64,000 nt of DNA from Leptospira gomenensis (GTDB lineage Bacteria > Spirochaetota > Leptospiria > Leptospirales > Leptospiraceae). The position numbers and the translations under genes were made by a program. The DNA lies in contig NZ_RQFA01000008.1 of NCBI RefSeq assembly GCF_004770155.1, positions 38,375 through 102,374 of the forward strand. The letters are read 5' to 3'. Below are positions 35,003 to 45,544 of the stretch, in pieces. The first letter of the stretch is position 1. Every line of letters starts with the position of its first letter. The notes under the pieces were generated by a model that saw nothing but the letters and a program-made list of their open reading frames with translations, made no database searches and was not told where the DNA came from.

Positions 35003-36127
35003 TCAATCCGAAAGCGCGCGGATCACTTCGGAAATTTTCTCGCAAAGTTCTTCCACTTCCTCTTCGGTCGTAAACCAACCGGTTGAGATTCGAATCGCGC
35101 GTAACGCTTCTTCCTGCGAATACCCCATGGATAAAAGGGAAGCCGCCGGTTCCCTGGATCTGGATTTGCAAGAGGATCCGGTCGAGACTACGAATCCCGC
35201 TTCCTCCATTCCCATCATAAAAAAATCCACGTCGTCCGTGGGAAGGATACAAAAAGAAGTATTGGGAACCCGCGTGGCATGTCTGCCAACGATTTCGCAA
35301 CCAGAGTTTTCCAAAACGGATTCGATGCGATTTTGATACGTACGTAACGTTTCGTTTTTTTCGGATTGTTGCGTTTGGCGGAAACGGAGGACTTCCGCGA
35401 TCGCCAGAATGGACGGAGAATTTTCGGTTCCAGCGCGATGATTGTTCTCCTGGTTTCCACCGCGAAAGATGGAAAATTCCTTGTCGTTGGTAAGATCGGC
35501 CCGGATCCAAGTTCCGGAGCTTCCCATACCCGCACCGATTTTATGACCGGAGAAAGTGAATCCGTCCAAAATCGCATAAGGAATTTCTAATTTACCAAAA
35601 GACTGCATCAGATCCGAAAATAAAGGGACTTCGAACTCCCTACACAAGGAGGCGATTTCTTCCAGAGGTTGAACGACTCCCGATTCGTTGGCTACGTGAA
35701 GGACGAACACTGGTGCGGGCATTTCGTTTAACAAAATCCGCAGGTGGTCCGTATCGATCGTTCCGGCGCGAAGAGATCGTATCTTTCGATAGGAAAATCC
35801 GGAGAACTCAAGCGCGGAATACAGGGAAGGATGTTCCAAAGAGGACACGATCGCGCTTTCGCCGAAACGTCTTCGGATCCCGTAGGCGAGCAGGTGATTG
35901 GCTTCGGTTCCCGTGGAGGAGAACACGAATTCCTTCGCGGGTTTTCCAGTGTATTCCTCCAATACCTTACGCGCCGATTCTATCTTACCTTGTCGCGCCA
36001 AGGAGAATCGGGTCGCCCCCGACGGATTGTAAAAATCTTCGAAATAGTCCTTTTGTAGGGAGAGTAGGATTTCCGCGAAAGGAGGATGGGTCGCGTTGTA
36101 ATCAAAATAACGGATCTTCTTCGACAT
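35003..36127 (-). CDS. Cysteine desulfurase-like PLP enzyme (NifS/IscS family)
   Basis: 374 residues, class V aminotransferase fold. Seen: YFDYNATHPPF start, STGTEANHLLAYG, the PLP lysine in FSGHKIGAGMG, RGGNQENNHRAGTEN, and the catalytic-Cys loop STGSSCKSRSREPA. It should release sulfur from cysteine for Fe-S clusters or thiolation. The middle Asp pocket reads FSDLMQSFGKL rather than the usual HVDAxQ, a divergence that makes an auxiliary or unusual substrate possible. No IscU/SufU gene is adjacent. Its start overlaps the end of the upstream membrane-anchored gene by 26 bp. Confidence 0.85.
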   Translation of the reverse strand: MSKKIRYFDYNATHPPFAEILLSLQKDYFEDFYNPSGATRFSLARQGKIESARKVLEEYTGKPAKEFVFSSTGTEANHLLAYGIRRRFGESAIVSSLEHPSLYSALEFSGFSYRKIRSLRAGTIDTDHLRILLNEMPAPVFVLHVANESGVVQPLEEIASLCREFEVPLFSDLMQSFGKLEIPYAILDGFTFSGHKIGAGMGSSGTWIRADLTNDKEFSIFRGGNQENNHRAGTENSPSILAIAEVLRFRQTQQSEKNETLRTYQNRIESVLENSGCEIVGRHATRVPNTSFCILPTDDVDFFMMGMEEAGFVVSTGSSCKSRSREPAASLLSMGYSQEEALRAIRISTGWFTTEEEVEELCEKISEVIRALSD

Positions 36128-37388
36128 ACAATTCGTCCGCTTCCTCGTATCTTCCCTTTTTTCTGAGAACGTATTTCAGAAGTTTTTTTCTGTCTTCCAC
36201 GAGATCGTTTCTTCCGGTTCCCGTAACTCGGTACGCCTTGTCGATCGTATACAATTCCGTTTCCAGGCTTTGGAGTTCCAAAAGGGCTTCGTCGAATTTT
36301 TGTTTTCGAATCAACGCACGAACGATCATCAGTTTGGATTCGAACGCGGAACCTCGATCGAGATATTTGGACTGGGACGTTTCCCGAAAGTAGAACGTCG
36401 CCTTGTCCAAAAACGAAGGGTCTCGTTTCCCGAGTTGATAATTGAGCATTCCCCGTTTGAAAAGGAGTTCGTCGTATTCGACCGTGTCCGGATCGGAAAA
36501 GAAAAGCAATTTTTCCAGAACCCCGTCCGCTTCCAAAGGTGAGGTGGAACCAAGTCCCGTCCTATAAATTCCGAAAGCCAAAAGATGAAGCGCCTTTTTG
36601 AAATCGTTCGCTTGGACTCGAACGTTTCGATCCCGGTCGATCAGAAACGAATTCGATTTGATCTGAGACCAAACGCGCATCTGATTCTGTTTTTCCGTAA
36701 AAATATCCGCGGTTTCCTGCGATTGGCAGGAGAAAAAAGGGCGGTTCGGTTTTTGCGAGTCCATCACCGTACGAACCGCTTCCTCCGTGTTACGTACGTA
36801 ATCCGCGTAGGCCAACAAAACCTCTTCCGGACGACAAACGGCTAACGCCGATTTTTCGATCCGCTTCGGAACCGCAAAGTCCGGACCAGAAAAATTCAAA
36901 GCTCGTTTGTAATAATCCAACGCTTCCAGTACGGAAGGAGCAGCGGACTTCCAATATTCTCCCGGATGAAGCGTGCCCGTGATCGGGCTTCTGTTCCTGG
37001 TTTTGGAAGAAAGTTTTTTTTCGGACGTTTCCGAATCGATTCCCGATTCGCGGAACCTCCAGACGGACATGGAATCGGTCCAGGAAGGTTTGTATAGAAT
37101 CGTGTCTCTTCCACTCAGGGAAGCGTAATACAAACAGGCTTGTCGCATCAGTTCCAAGTCGGGAATCCGTTCTCCCTGATCCTGATACGGAATTTCTCGT
37201 CGCAGAATTCCGTCCCCTTTTTCGACGAACTCCTCCGCCGTTTTCGGATGATATCCGGGAGGTTGAATGAACAATGCCAAACGGCTCAGCAGATGATAAC
37301 GATTCGGAAGAATCCAAATCGCTCCGAGCGTCCAAGCGATTCCTAAAAAGAAAACGAATTTCTTATTTTCCCGAACGTAGGTCAGCAA
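36102..37388 (-). CDS. Membrane-anchored TPR-like hypothetical protein
   Basis: 428 residues. One N-terminal membrane segment (FVFFLGIAWTLGAIWIL) and then a large helical region with TPR-like units, e.g. LEALDYYKRALNFSG and the C-terminal LRKKGRYEEADELYVE. No family recognised; the layout suggests a periplasmic or membrane scaffold. Start is a TTG at 37388 without a clear ribosome site. It is coupled to the cysteine-desulfurase-like gene downstream and diverges from the large TPR gene, with 134 bp between. The two neighbouring TPR-type proteins may work together. Confidence 0.7.
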   Translation of the reverse strand: MLTYVRENKKFVFFLGIAWTLGAIWILPNRYHLLSRLALFIQPPGYHPKTAEEFVEKGDGILRREIPYQDQGERIPDLELMRQACLYYASLSGRDTILYKPSWTDSMSVWRFRESGIDSETSEKKLSSKTRNRSPITGTLHPGEYWKSAAPSVLEALDYYKRALNFSGPDFAVPKRIEKSALAVCRPEEVLLAYADYVRNTEEAVRTVMDSQKPNRPFFSCQSQETADIFTEKQNQMRVWSQIKSNSFLIDRDRNVRVQANDFKKALHLLAFGIYRTGLGSTSPLEADGVLEKLLFFSDPDTVEYDELLFKRGMLNYQLGKRDPSFLDKATFYFRETSQSKYLDRGSAFESKLMIVRALIRKQKFDEALLELQSLETELYTIDKAYRVTGTGRNDLVEDRKKLLKYVLRKKGRYEEADELYVEEDPLF

Positions 37389-37522
37389 AGTCGCGCGCTC
37401 CGAATCGGTGGAAAATTGGATCGACTTAGGAACGGATCGCTTACAAAATGAAATTCCGGACCTGTTGACGGGATGGTTCCAGATTGCGGGAACATTCTTT
37501 TCATATCTGTCCCGTTACCTGA

Positions 37523-39535
37523 ATGAATCAAGCAAATAAAAAAAACGGACTTGTTCCGTTCTACGTTTCTCCGGTATTGTTTTGGCTCGTATCTTTTTTC
37601 GTTTTTCCGAACGGTTTGTTTTCCCAAAACGAATGCGAAACCGTCGATGCGAAGGCCGTTCCACCGTCTTTTTTTCTTTCCTTAGCTTTGGAAAAACAGA
37701 CAGAAGCCACACGCGTTTCTCCTTTGGAAAAAACCAAAACCGCGAACGAAGAGGCGATTTCCTTTTTCGAAAGATATTTCCATTGTTCCCAAATTCTCCG
37801 ACAACCCGTTTCTCCGGTCTCCAGAGTCGCGAAAGGCGAAGTACATTTTCGATTGAATCAATTCGAAGCGGCGGAGAGCGAAGCAGACGCGGCCATGGCG
37901 ATCGAAACGAATTTTAGGGACGCTTATCTTTTAAAGGCGAGGATTTTTATTCGAACCGGAGAATTCCAAAAGGCGAGCGATTATTTGGAATCGAATCTGA
38001 GTCGATTTCCGGACGATTCAGAATTTCTGTTTCTTTTGGGTTCTCTCAATCAGGAATTGAAAAACGCACCGAGGGCCATTCTCTATCTGACATCCTTGAG
38101 CGATTCGATCCGGAATCGGGAAGGAAATCAGAAATACAGATCCTTTGTGGATAAGTCGCTGGGGGAATTGTATTTCGCCGGGGGTCAGGCAAAAAAGGCA
38201 TTGTATTACGTAAATTCCTATCTCGCTCAAAATCCGGGCGACATTTCCCTTCGTTTGACCTTGGCCCGTATTTGGAACCAACTCGGTAAGTTCGCTTCGG
38301 CGAGAAAGGAATTGAACAAAATCCTAAAGGTCAAAAAAAATCTTTCTTCGGTGGAACATCTTCTTGCGGAGATGTATTTCATCGAAAGCCGGTCTTCCGC
38401 ATTCGAATATTTTAATGTTCTAAACCAACAGGCTAAGATACCCCGGGGGAGCGTGGTGGAAGGATTATACTTCGTACTTTTGGGAAAATACGCGGACGCA
38501 AAACGGATTCTGTTTCCGGTGAAGGAAAAGTTTCCGGCCCGTCTCGCGGTTCGTTTGGCGATGTTGGACGTGTATGAGAGGGAAAAAGATTCCGCGCTTT
38601 ACAGAAAGGAACTGCGCGAAGCCGCGGAACTCGCCTACGGAATGCAACAGTACGAATTGGCGGAACGTACCGCACAACGAGCGCTTTTGATTCCGCCGCA
38701 AAACGAGATTTGGTCCGTTCCTGAAATTTACGATTTCCTCGCTTCCTGCAACGAACAAAACGGCTCCTTGTACCGCGCGATTTTGATGTCCCGTAAGGCG
38801 GTGGAAATCTCCGAAAAGGACGAAACGCGTTTGAAATTCCAATTGCATCTTGCGTATCTTTTGCGCGGGGATCCGCCGGGGAAAAAGGAGGAAGCAGAGG
38901 CGATCATCCGATCCGTTTTGGACGTTCAGCCGAAGATGTCGTATGCCCGTTATCTTTTGGGAATCGTACTCGCTTCCAAGGATCGTTTTTCGGAGGCTTT
39001 GCTGGAATTCGACGCCGCGATTGAAACCGATCCGCAGAACGGCACGTATTATTTCTATCGGGCTTCGGTGTTCGAAAAGTTGGAACGGCAGGAAGAAATG
39101 GAAACCGATCTGAAACGGGCCATCTCCCTCGATCCGGGAAATCCTAACGCGTACAATTATCTCGGTTATTATCTTTCCGAAAAAGGGGTTCGTCTGGAAG
39201 AATCTCTGGTTCTGGTTCAGAAAGCAGTGGAACTCGCTCCGGACAACGAGGCGTATCAGGACAGCCTGGGTTGGATCTTTTTTAAACTGGGAAATCACGA
39301 AGAGGCGCTTTTGCATCTACAACTTGCGTTTCAGATTCTCAAGGACAAAGGAGAGGAGGATCCGGTCATTTTGGAACATATAGGCGACGTATATAAGGAA
39401 AAGAACGAATTCGGAAACGCGACCGCGTATTGGGAGAAAAGTCTGAAACTTTTCAAAAAAAAGGAAGATCTGGTCCGGATTCAAAAAAAAATTCTGACTG
39501 CGGCCCAACCTCTTTCCAACCGGAATTTAAAATAA
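37523..39535 (+). CDS. Large exported TPR protein
   Basis: 670 residues. N-terminal hydrophobic segment (residues about 14-35) acts as signal or anchor, ending near GLFSQNE. The rest is tetratricopeptide repeats across the whole length; the best units are near the end (AYNYLGYYLSEKGVRLEESL, AYQDSLGWIFFKLGNHEEALLHLQLAF, and a last unit ending in ATAYWEKSLKLFKK). TPR arrays are protein-binding scaffolds. The YLGYYLSEKG-x-DSLGW pattern is common in bacterial outer-membrane-associated TPR lipoproteins. The LolA/LolB-like lipoprotein gene starts 22 bp later, suggesting that the pair acts on the outer membrane. Confidence 0.82.
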   Translation: MNQANKKNGLVPFYVSPVLFWLVSFFVFPNGLFSQNECETVDAKAVPPSFFLSLALEKQTEATRVSPLEKTKTANEEAISFFERYFHCSQILRQPVSPVSRVAKGEVHFRLNQFEAAESEADAAMAIETNFRDAYLLKARIFIRTGEFQKASDYLESNLSRFPDDSEFLFLLGSLNQELKNAPRAILYLTSLSDSIRNREGNQKYRSFVDKSLGELYFAGGQAKKALYYVNSYLAQNPGDISLRLTLARIWNQLGKFASARKELNKILKVKKNLSSVEHLLAEMYFIESRSSAFEYFNVLNQQAKIPRGSVVEGLYFVLLGKYADAKRILFPVKEKFPARLAVRLAMLDVYEREKDSALYRKELREAAELAYGMQQYELAERTAQRALLIPPQNEIWSVPEIYDFLASCNEQNGSLYRAILMSRKAVEISEKDETRLKFQLHLAYLLRGDPPGKKEEAEAIIRSVLDVQPKMSYARYLLGIVLASKDRFSEALLEFDAAIETDPQNGTYYFYRASVFEKLERQEEMETDLKRAISLDPGNPNAYNYLGYYLSEKGVRLEESLVLVQKAVELAPDNEAYQDSLGWIFFKLGNHEEALLHLQLAFQILKDKGEEDPVILEHIGDVYKEKNEFGNATAYWEKSLKLFKKKEDLVRIQKKILTAAQPLSNRNLK

Positions 39536-39557
39536 AAACAAACGATCGAAAACGGAC

Positions 39558-40346
39558 ATGAAGCAGAAAATCTATTTTATTCTTTTTGTATATTCTATTT
39601 TTATAATATATTGTACGAGCCCTCAGATCGAGGAGGTTTCTTTTCCGGATAAGGGAAACTTGAAATTTCTCCCGGCAAAAAACGCACAGGCGGCGCAGAT
39701 TCTGAAAGCGATACGGGATTTGGAGGATAAAAACACTTCGTATTCCGGGGAGTTTTCGATGAGGATCGAAAACTTCGTACCCAAAAAGGAATCCTTTTCC
39801 GCGGATGGAAAAATTCTCTACGACAAACCGAGCGGAAAGATGTATATCGAATTGGCCGATCCGTTTTTTGGAATGATCGTCTCCCGCGTTTTTACGGACG
39901 GAATTTCGATTCATATCAAAACCGCGAACGCACAAACACAAACGCTTCCTATGGGAGATATCGTTTTCAAGGATCCGAGCGGAAAAAAACAATCCACGAT
40001 TCCGTTTCCGATTTTATATTCCCTTCTTTCCAATAACAGCACGGGGCTTGCGGGATCGGATCCCACGTATGTGAATTTGTCGGAAAGGGCGATTTTGGTG
40101 AAAAAACCGGGGGAAGACGTAACGTTTTGGACGACGGAAACGGGAATTTCTTCCGTAGAACTTCTTTCGAAAAAAAGCAATTTGAAAGCGATCACCAAGG
40201 TCAAGGGAACGATTTCGTTTCCTCCGAAAACGACCGTCACTCGGATCGTGGAACCGGGTTCCAACGCGGATCAGAACCGAATCGAAATTACGATGAAGCG
40301 TATTTCGCTTTCGGATACGATTCCCGCGTCCAAATTTCAGTTTTAA
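39558..40346 (+). CDS. LolA/LolB-like lipoprotein
   Basis: 262 residues. Lipobox FIIYC (Cys19). The mature part is a long chain of beta strands: SGEFSMRIENFVPKKESFSA, GKILYDKPSGKMYIELADPF, and a late KAITKVKGTISFPP segment with TRIVEPG. This half-open barrel pattern (strand-rich, hydrophobic cavity) is like LolA/LolB and DUF4292 proteins, which handle lipids or lipoproteins between membranes. No sequence motif proves this; it is a fold guess. It follows the large TPR gene by 22 bp, an arrangement also known for DUF4292 genes in Bacteroidetes. Confidence 0.65.
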   Translation: MKQKIYFILFVYSIFIIYCTSPQIEEVSFPDKGNLKFLPAKNAQAAQILKAIRDLEDKNTSYSGEFSMRIENFVPKKESFSADGKILYDKPSGKMYIELADPFFGMIVSRVFTDGISIHIKTANAQTQTLPMGDIVFKDPSGKKQSTIPFPILYSLLSNNSTGLAGSDPTYVNLSERAILVKKPGEDVTFWTTETGISSVELLSKKSNLKAITKVKGTISFPPKTTVTRIVEPGSNADQNRIEITMKRISLSDTIPASKFQF

Positions 40347-40470
40347 AACTCGGGAAACGGGGTTTACAACTTTCTTTCCGGTTTCACCCTGGAAGAATTG
40401 TAAACGACGCTTTCGATCGACGTTCGTTCGGCGAGTAGGTGTTGAACAATTTTAAACTCAAGGAGCGAAG

Positions 40471-41238
40471 ATGCTTTCCGAAATCAGAAACAATCATGTC
40501 CTCGAACTTTATATCGAAACCAATGAAGTGAATTCTCTCAACGGAGATTTTTTCAGAACTATTTCCGCCAAACTGGACGAGGTTTCCAAAGACAACTCGA
40601 TCAAGGCGTTGATCCTAACTTCCAAAAACGAGAAATTTTTTTCCAACGGTTTTAATCCGGATATATTCGTTGGAAAAACCCTCGAACAAATCCGGGAAGT
40701 ATTGACCTTGGCCTTGGACACGGCTTCCAAGTATCTATTTTTGGAACGCCCCGTGATTTGCGCGATGAACGGTCATTCCATGGGTTTGGGCGCGGTTTTG
40801 GCGATCTTTTCAGATTATCGTTTGATGGTGGAAAAAAAAGGACGTCTCGGTTTTCCAGAATCACAAATCGGAATCAATTTTCCTTCGGTTGCGGGTTTTA
40901 TGCTGAAGGAAACCGTAGGAATTACGAAAGCGAGAGATCTTTTGTATTCCGGAAAAGGACTCAAAGCGGAGGAGGCTATGGAAATCGGTTTGATCGACGA
41001 AGTCGCTTCTTCACAAGAGGATTTGATGTTACGAGCGCGTAAATACTGCGATTCGTTTAAGGATATGGCTATCGAATCTGTAAAAGGAATCAAAATTTCC
41101 CTACGGGATCCAGTGCGACAATTTGCGGTCGCCAACGCGGAACGGGATGTTCAGCTTTTATCCGAAGCGGTATTTTCTAGAAACGGCCAAGAGGGAATGC
41201 GGTCCATTCTCGAAAGAAGAAGGCCGGTATTTCAGTAA
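40471..41238 (+). CDS. Enoyl-CoA hydratase/isomerase family protein
   Basis: 255 residues, crotonase fold, with AAGGAG 6 bp before the ATG. Oxyanion-hole segments: FFSNGFNPD near residue 57 and NGHSMGLGAVLAIFSDYRL near 96. FPESQIGINFP carries a Glu in the place used for proton transfer. The first motif has NGFNP instead of the AGAD usual in hydratases, which is more like delta3,delta2-enoyl-CoA isomerase or another crotonase. It probably acts in fatty acid degradation. A small hairpin (41267-41288) follows. Confidence 0.85.
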   Translation: MLSEIRNNHVLELYIETNEVNSLNGDFFRTISAKLDEVSKDNSIKALILTSKNEKFFSNGFNPDIFVGKTLEQIREVLTLALDTASKYLFLERPVICAMNGHSMGLGAVLAIFSDYRLMVEKKGRLGFPESQIGINFPSVAGFMLKETVGITKARDLLYSGKGLKAEEAMEIGLIDEVASSQEDLMLRARKYCDSFKDMAIESVKGIKISLRDPVRQFAVANAERDVQLLSEAVFSRNGQEGMRSILERRRPVFQ

Positions 41239-41651
41239 ATTCTAAATTAAAAAAATAGAATGTATGAAGGCCGGAATGCTTCGGTCTTCGTTGCGGCTTT
41301 TACAAGGGCGTCGCGGTTCGTTCGGCGCAAGTTCCGTTCTTCGTTTGGATTTGAATCGTTGGAAAACGCGTGTATCGAAGTGAACAGTGTCTGTCGAAGT
41401 GAACAGTGTCTGTCGAAGTGAACAGTGTCTGTCGAAGTGAACAGTGTCTGTCGAAGTGCACGGTGTCTGTCGAAGTGAACGGTGTCTGTCGAAGTGCGCA
41501 GTGTAGTCGGAGGAAAGTAGAATTTTACAAAAACATAAAATTCGCTTTCGATGACTATACCATTGTGTGTCCTAAGCAGTATGTCCGGAGCGGGACGGGT
41601 AGGAATCGATCGAAACGAAAAAGCGAACGTTTCCCTTCCGCCCCAAAACTC
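41239..41651. other. Gap with tandem repeat, no recognised gene
   Basis: 413 bp between convergent genes. It opens with ATTCTA / TAGAAT arms and a weak hairpin at 41267-41288 that may terminate the hydratase gene, then the 19-bp repeat block at 41375-41505, then unstructured sequence. An open frame runs through the repeats but is explained by the repeat itself and lacks a ribosome site. Confidence 0.6.
41375..41505. repeat. 19-bp tandem repeat, about seven copies
   Basis: Unit tcgaagtgaacagtgtctg. Copies start at 41375, 41394, 41413, 41432, 41451, 41470 and 41489; the first four are identical, the fifth to seventh carry one or a few changes, and the last is cut short. The unit holds the short inverted repeat ACAG-tgt-CTGT at the junctions. 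Confidence 0.95.
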
Positions 41652-43343
<1,692 letters not shown>

Positions 43344-43437
43344 GTTTGTAACCGTCTCCGAATTATGATTTCTAAACGTTCCGAAGCACAAGGATTCGGA
43401 GATGATCCGATTCCGCAACAGAATTCCGAGGCGCTCG

Positions 43438-45405
43438 TTAGGACAAAAGTCTCCGGAGTTCCGCAATCCGATCGTTTTTGGGATCCAATTCCGTCGCTTT
43501 TTCCAGTAAATACAAGGACCGATTCCGATTTCCCTGGAGTCTGTACAAGTCGGCTAAGTGGATCAGATTTTTTACGTGATCCGGAAAACGAAGTCTGAAT
43601 TTCTCGCTCAACTCTTCTCCGCGTTTGAGAAGAGAAACATCTTTGGTTTTCGAGTAAATTCGTTTTGTCAAAAGCGATAGATACAAAAGAAGTTCGTGAT
43701 CTCCCGGGTCGGAGTTCAGGGCGTTGTATGCGGAACGAAGAGCCGCCTCCGCATCCCCGAGTTTATCCTGCAATCGCGCGATCAATTTCCAATCCTCGGG
43801 AGAATTGGATTGCGCGTGTTTTGTCTCCTCGTAAATTCGTAGAGCCTGATCGAAGTTTTTTGATAAGGCCGCCTCTTTCGCTTTGGAGAAACGTTCCGAA
43901 TCGAAAACGATTTTTTCCTTTTTGTCGTATTCGATGGAAAGAAGGCTGTAGTCGTCGGAAAAACGACCGACGGACAAAAGTTTTTTTTCGATGTCGGCCA
44001 ATTCGCCCGAGGCTTCCTCCACCCTTCGTAAAAATTCGTTTTCGTCTTCGTTGATCGTACGTTTTCCCGTCGAATGTTCCTCCAATACTAGGTCGTCTTT
44101 TCCGTCGGATCCGCAGAAAATTTTATCCCCCGGTCGCATGGAAAACACCCGCACGTAGATCGCTCCGCCGACACCGCTTACTCCCAATTTGTAAAAATGG
44201 GTTTCCGGATCGATAAAGGACGCGACCCCGTCGCGATATAATACGAGCCAAGGATGTTCTATATTCAAATAATATAATGTACCCGTCTCCTCTTCCACGA
44301 GCCCGAGTACGGCGGAAACCAACATACTACCGTCGAAGGTTTCGAAAACTTTTTGAAGATCCGTAAAACAATCCTTGAGCCAACGTTCGGGCGATCGATC
44401 CGAAGAATCCGGATCCATTTTGGATCGAATTACGACGGAGTTATAAACCGCACCTAAAACGAGCGCTCCTCCGGCGCCTTGGATCGATTTTCCCATCGCG
44501 TCCCCGTTGATGAACGCCTTGAATTTTTTTCCCTGGAGAATCAGGTCATAAGCGCTGAGATAATCTCCGCCCAATTCGTATTCCTTGTCGCGAAACATGA
44601 ATTTCTTGTATTGATTCAATGCGAATTCGATTCGCACCGGACCGTCCTCGGTTTTCGTTGCGATCAGGGGGTTTAATAGGAGCGAGGTCAAAAAATAATC
44701 TCCGTCCTGTTTTTCCTTTAAACTTTGGATCTGTTGCATCGTTTCCGAAATTTCACGATTCTTTTCAAGGATCTTATAATGGCTCAAAAAATTGGAAAAT
44801 CGATATCGCTCCACGATAAAACCGCTAAAAAAAGCGACGACGTAACTGATCGCAAGATTCTGCATCGAATACGAGGCTTGACCGGTCGAAAGATTCGGTT
44901 TGTAGATCAGAACCGAAGTTAGAAAAAAGAAAATGGAAAGCAAATACAGACTGAAAAGTGCCCTCCGTGGAAACGGCATAAACACCATGGACATCACCAC
45001 GATTTGTAGACCGGAAACGTAGTTCGGGTCGTCCGCAATTCGTCCCGTAAAAAAAGCCGTTGCATTGAGTAGATACAAAAATAGGACATACGCCCACTCC
45101 AAACCTTTTCCGCGGAATTTCGTTCCTCGTATACGATCGATCAATAAGAGCGATAAAAAAAAGACGCAGAACAGACTCAATCCTATCCGGAAATAAAAAA
45201 GTTCGGGAAACTCCGGATGAAGTTTGCGATCCGTGTCGAATGCGAAACCCAGCCAAACAAAGATACCTAAAATCGATCCCGGATAATGTAGAAAACGAGA
45301 CTGTCTGTGTAGGTCGTCCAAATACTCTTTCGAATATCGAATTCTATCTTCTTGAATGTCGAAAATAAGACGGAGATATCTTCGGATCGAGGTAGAAAAA
45401 TTCAT
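43438..45405 (-). CDS. Membrane SpoIIE/RsbU-type PP2C phosphatase with TPR tail
   Basis: 655 residues. About six membrane segments in the first 220 residues (ILGIFVWLGFAFD, GLSLFCVFFLSLLLID and so on), then a short coiled coil (ILEKNREISETMQQIQSLKE). The PP2C domain follows, with metal-site FINGDAMGKSIQGAGGALVLG and the closing FSDDYSLLSI. The C-terminal about 130 residues are TPR-like (ALRSAYNALNSDPGDHELLL). Such proteins dephosphorylate anti-sigma-factor antagonists in partner-switching pathways in response to membrane signals. No anti-sigma or antagonist gene is adjacent. It diverges from glpD. Confidence 0.87.
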   Translation of the reverse strand: MNFSTSIRRYLRLIFDIQEDRIRYSKEYLDDLHRQSRFLHYPGSILGIFVWLGFAFDTDRKLHPEFPELFYFRIGLSLFCVFFLSLLLIDRIRGTKFRGKGLEWAYVLFLYLLNATAFFTGRIADDPNYVSGLQIVVMSMVFMPFPRRALFSLYLLSIFFFLTSVLIYKPNLSTGQASYSMQNLAISYVVAFFSGFIVERYRFSNFLSHYKILEKNREISETMQQIQSLKEKQDGDYFLTSLLLNPLIATKTEDGPVRIEFALNQYKKFMFRDKEYELGGDYLSAYDLILQGKKFKAFINGDAMGKSIQGAGGALVLGAVYNSVVIRSKMDPDSSDRSPERWLKDCFTDLQKVFETFDGSMLVSAVLGLVEEETGTLYYLNIEHPWLVLYRDGVASFIDPETHFYKLGVSGVGGAIYVRVFSMRPGDKIFCGSDGKDDLVLEEHSTGKRTINEDENEFLRRVEEASGELADIEKKLLSVGRFSDDYSLLSIEYDKKEKIVFDSERFSKAKEAALSKNFDQALRIYEETKHAQSNSPEDWKLIARLQDKLGDAEAALRSAYNALNSDPGDHELLLYLSLLTKRIYSKTKDVSLLKRGEELSEKFRLRFPDHVKNLIHLADLYRLQGNRNRSLYLLEKATELDPKNDRIAELRRLLS

Positions 45406-45544
45406 CGTCGTTCGATTCCTTCAGGACTATTTATTTTTTCAATCAATGTTTCGAATCGTAAACAAATCGTTTCTTTTTATAAATTCATAGAAATTGGTAT
45501 TTGCCGTTGAAAAGCTGTTTGACCCCCTTCCTTTTGAATGAATT

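Noticed and set aside
35713..36393. Plus-strand frame of about 226 residues across the desulfurase and TPR-like genes
   Set aside because: Arg/Ser/Phe-rich, no domain, opposite two genes with clear motifs or coupling.
38465..39316. Long minus-strand frame inside the large TPR gene
   Set aside because: Phe/Arg-rich antisense shadow of a well-supported TPR protein.
41375..41505. CRISPR array
   Set aside because: Tandem units with no spacers; a VNTR explains it.
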